From the IMG/VR virus record IMGVR_UViG_3300031576_000058, positions 1 to 52,824 of that record: DNA of 52,824 nt. The stretch is one strand, 5' to 3'. Every line of letters begins with the position of its first letter. Positions within the stretch are counted from its first letter, which is position 1. Positions 27,762 through 36,700 of this stretch are shown here, in pieces. The position numbers and the translations under genes were made by a program. The notes under the pieces are model-generated. The model worked only from the letters and a program-made list of their open reading frames with translations. It was not told the origin of the DNA and did no database searches. The stretch comes from a virus.

Positions 27762-28396
27762 AGGATCTCGTCATCGACAGGGTGGCAGGATTATACCGCT
27801 TCGAGCACGAGGGTAAACGCTACGCTTTCCCGAGCATCACGGAAGTCCTTGGCGCGACCGTATCATGGAACCCCTGGGCGAACGAGGAACACCGTATCAG
27901 GGGAAGCTACGTCCACAAGGCCTGCGCCATTTTGGATGGCGCTGAGGATGCCTCGGGGCTGGACTGGGACACCCTCTTTCCCCCCTATGTCCCTTACATC
28001 AAGGCCTACGCGAAGTTTCAGAAGGAGTCGGGCTTCGTGTCCATGATGAGCGAGCAGCCGGTGTGCTCCATGAAGCACCGATACGCCGGAACCTTCGACA
28101 CCCTGGGAACACTCCCAGTGCTCAGGAGGCGCAAGAACGCCGTGGCCCTGGTGGAGCGCAAGACGGGATCGGTCGAACCGTGGACCGCGCTCCAACTGGC
28201 CGCCCAGGAGCAGGCCTGTACGGAGTACCTCAAGATGAAGGGACCCATTTTCCGCCTAGCCGTAGAACTCCGGGCAGACGGGAACTACCGGACCGAGGAG
28301 TATCAAAGAGCGTCAGATTTCAGCGTGTTTTTGGCATTGCTGGCCGGGTTCAACTGGATGCTGGAGAACGAGAAGCTCAACAAGGGAAGGAGGTAG
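27758..28396 (+). CDS. PD-(D/E)XK (Cas4/RecB-like) exonuclease
   Basis: 212 residues from GTG overlapping the previous TGA. Motifs in order: SITEVLG, RGSYVHKA, EQPVCSMKHRYAGTFDTLG (Asp), then LVERKTGS (E-x-K) and LQLAAQE (Q-x3-Y-like helix). This is the classical phage exonuclease of the RecB family, resecting 5' ends for the annealing protein. All catalytic positions are visible. Confidence 0.82.
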   Translation: MKDLVIDRVAGLYRFEHEGKRYAFPSITEVLGATVSWNPWANEEHRIRGSYVHKACAILDGAEDASGLDWDTLFPPYVPYIKAYAKFQKESGFVSMMSEQPVCSMKHRYAGTFDTLGTLPVLRRRKNAVALVERKTGSVEPWTALQLAAQEQACTEYLKMKGPIFRLAVELRADGNYRTEEYQRASDFSVFLALLAGFNWMLENEKLNKGRR

Positions 28397-28398
28397 CA

Positions 28399-29085
28399 AT
28401 GGTCACACACACGGAGATCGAGCGGGCGACCGCGACGGTCCAAGAACTGTCGCCAAGAGTCCAGTCCTTCCTAGAAGAGGTCAAGGAGTTCACCATCATC
28501 GTGCCTGAGCACTACCAGGAAGCTGGCGACTGGCTTCGGTCCATCAAGGGGCGCCTGAAAGAAGTCGAGGATCGCCGCAAGTCCTTGACATCACCCCTCG
28601 ATGAAGTCAAGAAGCGGATCATGGATTTGTTCCGACCCATCGAAGCGATTTACTCCCAGGCCGAAACGCTCCTCAAGGACAAGATCAAGCTCTACAGGGA
28701 CGAGCAGGAGCGGATCCGGCAGGAGCAGGAGACCAAGGCACGTGTCGCTGCGGCCAAAGAGCAGCAACGCCTTCAGGGCCAGGCCGATACCAAGGCGGCG
28801 AAGCTGGAGCAGCGGGGGCTTTGCGACGCGGCGGCGGAGATCAGAAATGCGGTGCCGGAGGTGACCCTTCCGGTGATTCCTCAGACCGAGGTGCCGAAGG
28901 TCGCTGGGCTGGCGTTCCGGGAGCACTGGGCGTTCCGGATCACGGATGCCGACCAGGTGCCCCGAGAGTATTGCTCTCCGGACGAGAAGAAGATCCGTGC
29001 AGTCGTAGAGGCCCTCAAGGCCAATACGAACATCCCTGGCGTGGAGGTCTGGCGGGACGACAGCGTGGCATCCGGGCGGGGGTAG
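28399..29085 (+). CDS. Coiled-coil early protein
   Basis: 228 residues from ATG 28399 (AAGGAGG). Long helices (TATVQELSPRVQSFLEEVKEF; later YRDEQERIRQEQETKARVAAAKEQQ), then a C-terminal globular segment (FREHWAFRITDADQVPREYC, then NIPGVEVWRDD). The C-terminal 'IPGV-x-V' ending is common in phage early proteins beside recombination genes. Role unknown. Confidence 0.72.
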   Translation: MVTHTEIERATATVQELSPRVQSFLEEVKEFTIIVPEHYQEAGDWLRSIKGRLKEVEDRRKSLTSPLDEVKKRIMDLFRPIEAIYSQAETLLKDKIKLYRDEQERIRQEQETKARVAAAKEQQRLQGQADTKAAKLEQRGLCDAAAEIRNAVPEVTLPVIPQTEVPKVAGLAFREHWAFRITDADQVPREYCSPDEKKIRAVVEALKANTNIPGVEVWRDDSVASGRG

Positions 29086-29088
29086 GGA

Positions 29089-29271
29089 GTGGATCAAGAC
29101 AACCTTGACGCCCTTGAAATCCTCTCATCAGAGAAATACTGGCCGAAGCTGACGAAATGGGAGCAGCAATTCCTCGACTCTCTGGAGCGACGGGACCATT
29201 GGACAGAACGGCAGCAGGAGTTTTTAGACCGGATCTGGAAAGAAGTTGTGGTGGAGAGGCGAAGGGAATGA
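29089..29271 (+). CDS. Small helical early protein
   Basis: 60 residues from GTG 29089. Charged helices with several Trp (KYWPKLTKWEQQFLDSL, then HWTERQQEFLDRIW) form a repeated W-x-x-x-Q-x-x-F-L-D pattern, possibly two similar helical hairpins. Overlaps the next gene. Confidence 0.62.
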   Translation: MDQDNLDALEILSSEKYWPKLTKWEQQFLDSLERRDHWTERQQEFLDRIWKEVVVERRRE

Positions 29272-29489
29272 CCGTCCACCTTTACGCTCGCCCATTCCAG
29301 CCGCTGACGAAATACGTTGACCATGTTCTGGTTGGCATGGGATTCTCAGTCCGGAAGGCCACCCGGAGGAATCATCCGCGAAAACTCTTCCGCTGTTGGA
29401 TCTGCAAGAGGCTTAGGTGGGCCAAGAATCTGACGGTTCAAGTGTATTATGACGAGATGGTAATCTCCTGCAGGGAGCACCATGGCTGA
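29268..29489 (+). CDS. Small basic early protein
   Basis: 73 residues from ATG 29268. Basic (RKATRRNHPRKLF), with CWIC in the middle and a C-terminal Cys-His (CREHHG), giving a potential zinc site. Overlaps the decayed DUF5131 fragment. Function unknown. Confidence 0.55.
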   Translation: MTVHLYARPFQPLTKYVDHVLVGMGFSVRKATRRNHPRKLFRCWICKRLRWAKNLTVQVYYDEMVISCREHHG

Positions 29490-29547
29490 CAAATCCGCCA
29501 TCGAATGGACGGACGCCACCTGGAACCTGTTGCTCTCCCATCCGTAG
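29482..29547 (+). pseudogene. Truncated start of DUF5131 (Gp37-like) gene
   Basis: 21 codons reading MADKSAIEWTDATWN then LLLSHP and TAG. The first 15 residues match the very conserved start of the phage DUF5131/Gp37 family, normally ~230-260 residues with Cys motifs. Nothing of the remainder follows. It is a scar of a deletion that joined this to the ATPase gene region. Confidence 0.6.
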
Positions 29548-29560
29548 AAAGTAGGGAATC

Positions 29561-32380
29561 ATGAGCCGGATCATCCTTGGCAAGTCCTGGGAGTCACAGC
29601 CGAAGAACATCTCCCTAGACCTCGATCTGTTGCTCCGGACCAGGATGCTTATCCAGGCCAACTCAGGAGGAGGGAAGAGTTATCTCCTCCGCCGCCTCGC
29701 CGAGCAGCTCTTCGGGAAGGTCCCAGTCCTCATCGTGGACCCCGAAGGCGAGTTCGCCACCCTCCGAGAAAAATATGGGTATGTCCTAGCTGGGAAAGGC
29801 GGGGAGACCCCGGCCGATCCTCGGTCGGCTGGGTTACTGGCCCAAAGGCTTCTCGAGCTCCAGGCCTCGGCGGTATGCGACCTCTACGAGATGAAGTTGT
29901 CTGACCGGCACCGATGGGTCCGGACCTTCTTGGAAGCGGTGATCGACGCCCCGAAGAAGCTCTGGCGGCCAACCGTGGTGGTCGTGGACGAGGCCCACAC
30001 ATTTTGCATGGACCCAGAAACAGAAATTCTGACAAGTTCCGGATGGAGAGGGATAACCGAAGTAGAAGTTGGGGATCGAGTTGTTGCCTTCGATCCAACG
30101 AGTGAATTATACCGAGAAGAACCTATTCGTCGGATCATAGTTCAAAATCACTCTGGGCCGATGGTAGGACTCACAAGCGATGGGATTGATGCGCTTGTTA
30201 CTCCAGACCACCGAGTAGTTTTGCGTCGAATGCAGCGGGCACAATATCAGGGTCGAAAAGAAAGCGTCAAGAAAAGGCGACCCAAATACCTCACCTTATA
30301 TCCATGGACTTTTTGTCACGCCTCTTCGGTTCCTCATCACGCATATATTCCAATCGGTGGAGGACCGGATGGTCCCGGTCTAGCAAGACTTTCAACGGAT
30401 CTAAGCCGCCTATTGGGCTGGGTTATTACGGATGGGAGCTTTGTGGGGTCGTGCGGCGGCAAATACTTGCGCTATCTTTCGATTTCCCAATCGACCGCGA
30501 CTCTCAAAGCAGGAAGAAGGATGATTGCTGAGATGCAATCCTTGCTCAGTCGATTTGGCTCGCATTCGGTATATTCACGGCCAGAAAGGGAAAGTGTGCG
30601 TCCTGATCGCACCGTGAGACACTCTCAGAGCAAAGAATTCTATCTCGGAGAGCGATTATCGCGTCTGGTGATGGGCTGGCTTGGTCCAGACATTCACCGA
30701 ATTCCCCGAGTCATTCTAAGCCAAGGGTCTAAGCATCAATTGCGAGCCCTATACCAAGGCCTCTTAGAGGGGGACGGAACCTCATACATGGGACGCTGGA
30801 CGACTTTTTATCCTGGGAAAAATGAGGGATTGGCTGACGATTTTCAGGAACTTGCAACAAGACTAGGAATCAGTACGACCAAGCGTTTTGTGTGGAGCAT
30901 AGGCCAATGGAGGGTCCTTATAAGCAAGCGACGTCACCACTATGTCCGGAAACCGAATTCCCATGTTTACTCTGGAATCGTCTGGGATATTACTGTTCCT
31001 TCAGGTGCTTTCGTAGCGAGGCGGCGAGGAAAGGTCTTTGTAACTGGAAATTCCCCCGAGAAAGGCCATGGGGAGTCGGAGGCGGCCGACGCCATGATCG
31101 GTCTGGCCACCCGGGGGAGGAAAAGGGGCTTCGCGGCCGTGTTCGCTACCCAGCGATTGGGGAAGCTCCGGAAGGACGTGGCGGCCGAGCTCCTCAACGT
31201 CTTGATCGGCCAGACCTTCATCGACATTGACCGGAAGCGGGCAGCCGAGGCCCTCGGTATCCCCCCGAACGAGCAGCGGCGCTTCTTCGACCAGATCAAG
31301 GTGATGGAGCCAGGAACATTCTGGGCCCTGGGCCGAGCCGTAGCGATCGAGCGGGTCCTCCTGAAGGTCGGGTCGGTGGAAACGACCCACCCGGAGCCAG
31401 GCTCCACAAAACATGCTGCGGCGCCCCCACCGCCCCCAGAGAAGGTCAAGGCCCTGCTGCCCAAGCTGCAGGATCTCCCAAAGGAGGCGGAGGATAAGGC
31501 GAGGACGGTAGCCGAGTTCCGGGCGGAGATCGGACAGTTGAAGCGGGAGCTGGCGGCGGCGAAACATACTGCGACTACGGTTCCACCATTGCAGCGTGAG
31601 CCACAAATCAGGGTAAAAGAAGTCAGGGTTCCGATGCTGAAGAAAGGCGATGTGGGCCGGATTGAGAAGGCCATTGCGTTCTTGGCAAAGGTTACAGATC
31701 GGATGGCCCGGGCTCAACAGGTTGTCGTGACCGAGTTGGGTCTGATGCGCGATGCGTTCAAGAAAGAGGCTGTAAAGCCCTATACAATCAGTGTGCCTCC
31801 ACCCACGAAACCAATACTTGACCAGCGCAGCCTCCACTTCAAGCAGCACGTTCGCAATGTGGTGGAAGGTGCGCGGCAACCACTGCGCATAGGTGATGAC
31901 TTCCACCCAAGAACCGTGGCTGGTTCCCTTCCCAGGGGAGAACAGATCAGCCTGACCGCCGTGGCGCAGTACCCAGAGGGCGTGGATCGTCAGCAGCTCT
32001 CCATTCTCACCGGCTACAAGCGGTCCAGCCGGGACTCCTACGTTCAGCGGCTCAAGGACCGAGGATTGGTGGGGGTCCGGGGTAACCGGATCATGGCCAC
32101 GGATGAGGGCCTCCTAGCATTGGGGTCAGATTTCGAGCCCCTTCCCACTGGCGAAGCTCTCCGGGACTACTGGATCCAGAAACTCCCCCAGGGGGAAAAG
32201 GCAGTCTTGCAGGTCTTATTGAAGGCCTATCCGGATTCGGTCGATCGGGATGCCATATGTGAGATGACCCAGTACCGCCGCTCCAGCCGTGATGCCTACC
32301 TGCAAAGACTCCGGGCCCGCCAACTCGTATCGGATGACGGGCCCAGAAGGGTTAAGGCGTCCCCGCTGCTTTTCGACTAG
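29561..32380 (+). CDS. HerA/FtsK-type ATPase with inserted intein
   Basis: 939 residues as translated; 590 after removal of the intein. Walker A ANSGGGKS at 33-40 and Walker B VVVVDEAH at 139-146; after the intein the ATPase resumes SPEKGHGESEAADAMIGLATRGRK, FAAVFATQRL and IDIDRKRAAEALGI, as in HerA/DUF87 translocases. C-terminal region is coiled coil plus two copies of a 34-residue winged-helix unit (804-837 and 890-923). Acts as a hexameric DNA pump in end processing, consistent with the annealing and exonuclease genes upstream. Last gene of the early operon, converging on the 32377 lipoprotein. Confidence 0.85.
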   Translation: MSRIILGKSWESQPKNISLDLDLLLRTRMLIQANSGGGKSYLLRRLAEQLFGKVPVLIVDPEGEFATLREKYGYVLAGKGGETPADPRSAGLLAQRLLELQASAVCDLYEMKLSDRHRWVRTFLEAVIDAPKKLWRPTVVVVDEAHTFCMDPETEILTSSGWRGITEVEVGDRVVAFDPTSELYREEPIRRIIVQNHSGPMVGLTSDGIDALVTPDHRVVLRRMQRAQYQGRKESVKKRRPKYLTLYPWTFCHASSVPHHAYIPIGGGPDGPGLARLSTDLSRLLGWVITDGSFVGSCGGKYLRYLSISQSTATLKAGRRMIAEMQSLLSRFGSHSVYSRPERESVRPDRTVRHSQSKEFYLGERLSRLVMGWLGPDIHRIPRVILSQGSKHQLRALYQGLLEGDGTSYMGRWTTFYPGKNEGLADDFQELATRLGISTTKRFVWSIGQWRVLISKRRHHYVRKPNSHVYSGIVWDITVPSGAFVARRRGKVFVTGNSPEKGHGESEAADAMIGLATRGRKRGFAAVFATQRLGKLRKDVAAELLNVLIGQTFIDIDRKRAAEALGIPPNEQRRFFDQIKVMEPGTFWALGRAVAIERVLLKVGSVETTHPEPGSTKHAAAPPPPPEKVKALLPKLQDLPKEAEDKARTVAEFRAEIGQLKRELAAAKHTATTVPPLQREPQIRVKEVRVPMLKKGDVGRIEKAIAFLAKVTDRMARAQQVVVTELGLMRDAFKKEAVKPYTISVPPPTKPILDQRSLHFKQHVRNVVEGARQPLRIGDDFHPRTVAGSLPRGEQISLTAVAQYPEGVDRQQLSILTGYKRSSRDSYVQRLKDRGLVGVRGNRIMATDEGLLALGSDFEPLPTGEALRDYWIQKLPQGEKAVLQVLLKAYPDSVDRDAICEMTQYRRSSRDAYLQRLRARQLVSDDGPRRVKASPLLFD
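30005..31051 (+). other. Intein (LAGLIDADG) in HerA-like ATPase
   Basis: Residues 149-497 of the ATPase frame. Starts Cys (CMDPETEILTSSG: splicing block A), block B TPDH at 214-217, LAGLIDADG-type motifs LLGWVITDG (284-292) and YQGLLEGDG (398-406), block F VWDITVPSGAF, end VTGN followed by Ser+1. Penultimate residue is Gly rather than the usual His. Removing it restores HTF-SPEKG of the ATPase. Lower G+C than the host gene indicates recent transfer. The insertion point is two residues after the DEAH box. Confidence 0.9.
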
Positions 32381-32559
32381 TAGAGGACGTTATACGGGAA
32401 TCCCTGTGGGCTACAGTGGCTCGGCCAGTATTTCTTGCCGCCCTCCTTCTCAATCACCCCACCTTCCCCGGCGAACTGCGTCTCGCAGTAATACTTCGGC
32501 GCACATCCACCAAGGGCAATGACCGTCACGATCGACAGCAACAGCACAATCCGGGTCAT
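32377..32559 (-). CDS. Small lipoprotein (o-spanin-like size)
   Basis: 60 residues with lipobox LGGC after a signal, then ~40 polar residues with Cys (YYCETQ, HCSPQG). Size and type fit an Rz1-like outer-membrane spanin; the larger lipoprotein and holin-like gene upstream strengthen a lysis role. Its end meets the ATPase end tail-to-tail with a four-base overlap. Confidence 0.65.
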   Translation of the reverse strand: MTRIVLLLSIVTVIALGGCAPKYYCETQFAGEGGVIEKEGGKKYWPSHCSPQGFPYNVLY

Positions 32560-32575
32560 CCGCCATCACCTCCCT

Positions 32576-32755
32576 TTACGGTTCTTGGAGCAGCTCATGG
32601 AGCATACGGCTGGCCGTATCTCCGGAACCGATCAAGGCCGCTTCCTGCTCCGGGGTTAACTCGTCCTTCCGCGCGAGTTGCTGCACCACATTCACCAGCA
32701 TCCCCACGGTTTCCAGTAGGTACTTGATCGTCTCCTTGTCCACCGGAATAATCAT
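32576..32755 (-). CDS. 59-residue acidic helical protein
   Basis: ATG 32755 with GGAGGGAACC upstream. Helix MIIPVDKETIKYLLETVGMLVNVVQQLA, then ELTPEQEAALIGSG and a short end. Soluble, amphipathic. Lies between two lipoproteins in the lysis-like cluster. Function unknown. Confidence 0.58.
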   Translation of the reverse strand: MIIPVDKETIKYLLETVGMLVNVVQQLARKDELTPEQEAALIGSGDTASRMLHELLQEP

Positions 32756-32780
32756 GTGGTTCCCTCCTTGCGCCTCCTGC

Positions 32781-33254
32781 CTACTCGAGCAGGGCCCCCT
32801 GCGTCTTCTGGACGAAGCCGGTCACGGGCTCAGGGACCACAACGCCAGCTTGCGTCAGGATGTCGTAGGCGTTAAGAACGAAGTTGGTGATCTCCGTCAG
32901 GATCGACATAGGGGTAATGGCGTTGGGATCCGCCTTGGTGAGTTCCATCGCCCGCTTCGCTGCGTCCCACGCAATGTCGTAGCCTGCCGTGAGTTTCGCG
33001 CAGTTCTCCTTGGTCAGGGGCTTCATCCAGTTGGTCCTGAGTGTCTGAGCCTCGGCCACCAAACCTGCCGATTCGAGGGTACCCGCCTGCGAGTAGGCCC
33101 GATCCTTGGACTGGCGGCATCCCTTCAGGATCGTCTGCCCGAGAGCCACAACGACCTGGGCCGATTGCTGGGCCTTGCCATGAGGGGTCGTCGCACAGGC
33201 TGACAAGACAAACAGGCAGAGGACGACCAGCCCCATCGTTCGCTTACGCTTCAT
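32781..33254 (-). CDS. Lipoprotein of the lysis-like cluster
   Basis: 157 residues. Signal with lipobox LSAC, then an all-helical domain (VVVALGQTILKGCRQS, AAKRAMELTKADPN, LTEITNFVLNAYDILTQAG). Small helical lipoproteins next to a holin-like gene often act in envelope disruption or superinfection exclusion. Function unproven. Confidence 0.68.
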   Translation of the reverse strand: MKRKRTMGLVVLCLFVLSACATTPHGKAQQSAQVVVALGQTILKGCRQSKDRAYSQAGTLESAGLVAEAQTLRTNWMKPLTKENCAKLTAGYDIAWDAAKRAMELTKADPNAITPMSILTEITNFVLNAYDILTQAGVVVPEPVTGFVQKTQGALLE

Positions 33255-33286
33255 GGGATTCCTCCTCCCATCCGATGTGGGACTTC

Positions 33287-33619
33287 CTATGTGGTCGCCC
33301 CCGTCAAGGCCTTGATGCCACCGTTACTGAAGAACTTCAGGGCACCCCGAGCACCTACATAGGTCCAGATCGCATAGAGCGCCTCTAGGGGTACTCCAGG
33401 GAACAGAATCGGTACCCCGGTAGATGCCAGCGTGACCCAGAACTCGGTGGACATGATCCCGGCCTTGGCGTCTCCGCCGATCTTGGCGAACCCCCTGGAG
33501 CCGATGTACGTAATGATCCCCAGGAAGGCCTCCTTCGGCGCCTCGGGGAACACGTAGGTCAGGATCCCCCCGCCAACGGCCAACCAAAACTCTGTCGTTT
33601 TCCAGCCATCCCTTAGCAT
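33287..33619 (-). CDS. Tandemly duplicated holin-like membrane protein
   Basis: 110 residues made of two similar halves. Residues 8-46 contain TEFWLAVGGGILTYVFPEAPKEA and TYIGSRGFAK; residues 56-98 contain TEFWVTLASTGVPILFPGVP and TYVGARGALK. Each half has one or two membrane segments, and the 'TEFWL...' start matches known small phage holin-type proteins. First gene after RNA cassette B; strong GGAGGGAGG site. Confidence 0.7.
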   Translation of the reverse strand: MLRDGWKTTEFWLAVGGGILTYVFPEAPKEAFLGIITYIGSRGFAKIGGDAKAGIMSTEFWVTLASTGVPILFPGVPLEALYAIWTYVGARGALKFFSNGGIKALTGATT

Positions 33620-33642
33620 CTGCTTCCACCTCCCTCCGAGAC

Positions 33643-33685
33643 AAAAAAAACCCGCGACGAGGGTGGAATTACCCTCAATCGCGGG
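33643..33685 (-). terminator. Intrinsic terminator before holin-like gene
   Basis: Minus strand CCCGCGA (33685-33679), a GAGGGT/ACCCTC-stem, TCGCGGG (33657-33651), then T8 (33650-33643). A textbook hairpin with U-tract, 24 bases before the holin-like ATG. It would block read-through from the giant gene and from the local promoter unless relieved. Confidence 0.9.
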
Positions 33686-33703
33686 CTCTCTACGAGTCGG
33701 CCC
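33651..33703 (-). promoter_or_regulatory. GGGCCGACTC RNA switch, copy B (holin/lipoprotein operon)
   Basis: Minus strand 33703: GGGCCGACTC, GTA, GAG, A, GCCC (33686-33683), whose CCC also starts the terminator arm CCCGCGA. So either GGGC-GCCC or the terminator can form. Promoter 33716-33746 places the RNA start a few bases before GGGCC, so the transcript begins with the switch. Confidence 0.8.
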
Positions 33704-33715
33704 GAAATCTAGGTT

Positions 33716-33746
33716 ACTATATACCAGTATATATCGAGAATGTCAA
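33716..33746 (-). promoter_or_regulatory. Strong sigma-70-type promoter, copy B
   Basis: Minus strand TTGACA (33746-33741) overlapping the TGA stop of the giant gene. TGG then TATATA at 17-base spacing and TATAGT at 19 (33721-33716). An extended -10 TG is present. Transcription start would fall ~7 bases on, just ahead of the RNA switch. Confidence 0.75.
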
Positions 33747-36700
33747 GGCCTTGCTGGCATCATCTTCCTGAAGACCTTGGGTCCCTCATGGATGCGCCGT
33801 TCCGCCCTCGGGATCTGGGATTCACGGAGTCGTGGTCTCAGACGGTTTCGGATATCCCGGCTGGTGATCGGAAACTCGGGATAGAGGGCGTTCCATCGGT
33901 CAATGTCGTCCTTGCCTGGGCTGGTCTCCAAGACCACATCGGCCCCTTCGAGGCGCTGTTGCGCCCGGAGCGACACGACCCGGTCGATGACCGCATCCCG
34001 CCGCTTTCTGACCTCGACATAGGCTGACAGGATCATGTCCTGCTCCGAGGCCGTCAAGGACCGGAAGCCCGCCATGTTCAGGAGTACGTCCTTCAGATCC
34101 CCCTTGAACTTGAGCATCCCCTTGGGGTCCCGGAAGTCGTAGTCCCCCTCCCAGATTTGTCTGAGGCCTTCCGTCCAGCGGAGCGCCGGTGCCCGCTGTC
34201 TTAGAGCGGATATCAGACGTTTGGCTGGCTCTGGGACCACCCCCTTCTCCTCTCCAAGCGCAGCCTCTCCGCCAGCCAAGGCTAGGCTCCCCAGTGGTCC
34301 CAAGGCCACGTTGCCGATCGCCTCCGGGACGCTCTGGCCTCGCGGCACGTCCACCATCTGGACCGAGTAGGAGAAGTCGATGCCCAGCAGTCCCGGGAGG
34401 CCGTAGGCGATCAGGTTGGCGATCGTCTCCCCGTACTCTTCCTTGATGCGGTTGTAGAGTTCCAGGGTGATGTAGGCCCCGCCCGCAATGGCGATGAGGG
34501 GATTCAGTAGGCCCTTCATCCCACCAATGCCAATGTTGGCTCCCAGCCATTTGCCCGCCCCGACAAAATCCTTGTCGGCCAACAGGTCCGCGATCAGCTC
34601 GAGGTTCTTGATCTGAAAGCGCCGGAACTGGAAGATCGTGGATTTGACCGGAGCGGTCAGGCCTGTGGACATGGCCCGATAGAGCGCCCGTGGCTGGTCC
34701 GTCCGCAGTCCAAGGAACTGACTGTAGATGTTCCCGCGGAGGAAGGCGTATTCGGCTGCCTGGGCATCTTCCAGTCCCATCTTTCGCGCCTTCAGGTACA
34801 TGGTCAGGAAGGCGACCTCTTGGTTGAAGGTCTCAGGGGCTAAGCCCCGCAGTTGCTCGCGGAACCTCGCCATCTTGAATCTCTTCAATGGCCCCGCCTC
34901 TCCGACAAACTTCCCGCCGGCGAGGAACCGGACCCCGTGCTTCTCCAGAAGATCCTTGCCGATCAGCTCTTCGCCGCTCTCAAGGGTCACCTTCCCCAGG
35001 TAGAGCCGCCGACCATTCACAAACTCCCTCGTGCTGACGATCGGCCAAAGCGTCTGGAACGTCTGGAGGCGGTTCAGGAAGTGGAATCGCGGGCTCAGGT
35101 TCAGGAAGAGATACGCGGACAGAGATTTCGCGCGGTTGGTCCACCGTTCCAAGGCGAACGGCCGGTGGAAATGGCTAAGACCTGGGATCCGCTCCAAGAG
35201 GTTGTCGAGCATCTGCGAGGTCTGGCTCTTGTAGCCCCACAGGATATTCAGGTTTGCCTCAAGCTCATCGGCCAGCGTCGATCGCCCCGATTTTCGCACC
35301 TTGTCGATCAGGGGTTGGACGGCTCGCCTCGCGTCGGTGACGTGAATCCACCGGGTCAGGCCATGGTTGTAGATACCCAAGACCCACTCGAGGTCTTGGC
35401 TGAATCCCGGATAGCCCTCCCGGTGCCGCAGCGACCCCCACCACTTCTTCTTGCCCTCCTTGGTGCCGATGACTCCCTTAAAGGCCCAGGACACATCTTC
35501 GGCCCCAATATCCATGGCGTCGGCGATCCGGTTAATGACCATCCACCGCCTCGGCCTCGACACCCGGACTACGTCAGGGTTCACAAACTGCCGCTGATCC
35601 ACCACATACATCTCCGCCGTCCGCTCGGGGTTGCTGGCATGGTCCTCGTTGATTCTCTTCATAGCCTCGTACCGAGTCCGGGCCGTCCCGATAAAGGCCA
35701 TCCCCTCGTCGGCCTTGACGAAGATCCGGAAGTCGCCGGGGAAGATATGGGGCAAATACTTGTCGATCCCCCACTCGTCCGGGATCATGCGCTGCAGCTC
35801 TTCGGTCGTCTCCTTGGCGACCCGTTTCCGGACCTCCTCGAGCTGTTCCGCCGTCCGACGATGTTTGCCTTCCGGAATCGGGATCTCCTCCCGGACCTTC
35901 GTGTCGATCCGGTCCTCGACCGCGGGCCTCAGATCTTCGCGCATCCGCTCGATGATGAGCTGCCGGTCCGCATCGAACTTCTCCCGGAAATACCGGGCCG
36001 CCTCCTTGGTCTCCTGGGAGATGTCGGTCCGGGCCTCGATCGCCTCAATATCCTTACCCTCGAAGATGTCCCAAAAGACCTCCCCGGTCTTCCCGAAGTC
36101 GGCCTTCGGGATCCGCCCTGTGGCCTCCAGGTCGGTCTCCATCCGGCGACCGAACGCGATGCGCTGGTTGATCTCGCCCAGGTTCAAGGCCCGGATCGCG
36201 GCGGCCGCTTCTGGACCGTAGCGCCGAAGCACGTTCGAGGGGGTGCCGATCATCGAGAGCCAGCCGTAGTCCTTCATCGGCTTCTGGATGATGACCTTGG
36301 GTCCCTGGCCGGAGACCCGCCGCTCCTCTGCCCTGCCCTCGCGCTGCCATTCTTGGAGCCGCTCAGCCCATTCGTCTTGGGGTTCCTCACCGAAGTCGGC
36401 TTTCGGCTCAGAGACGCGGTAGGCAGGCCGAGCCCCCTCTGCCGCCCGCAGCCTCAGACGCTCGCCCTCCCTGAGCCTTCCCAGTGTATAGCCACCTTCA
36501 AGCACGCCGATGCCGTGATCCAGGATAACCCCCCCGTCGATGTACCTCTGGGCCGCCCGCTTGATTGCCTCTGCTTGTTCGCCCTTGTATTCCGGATAGA
36601 AGCTCAAGGCCGATGTAGCCCCGTATTCTCGTTGCCGAGCCCGCACATAGTCCACTAACTCTCTCCCCCGGAGGAACTTGGCCACCGGCACATCCTCGAT

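Noticed and set aside
34853-36658. 601-codon open frame on the plus strand
   Set aside because: Lies opposite the giant protein gene; Leu/Pro/Arg/His-rich composition typical of antisense frames in high-G+C coding DNA, no ribosome site, no recognisable domain.
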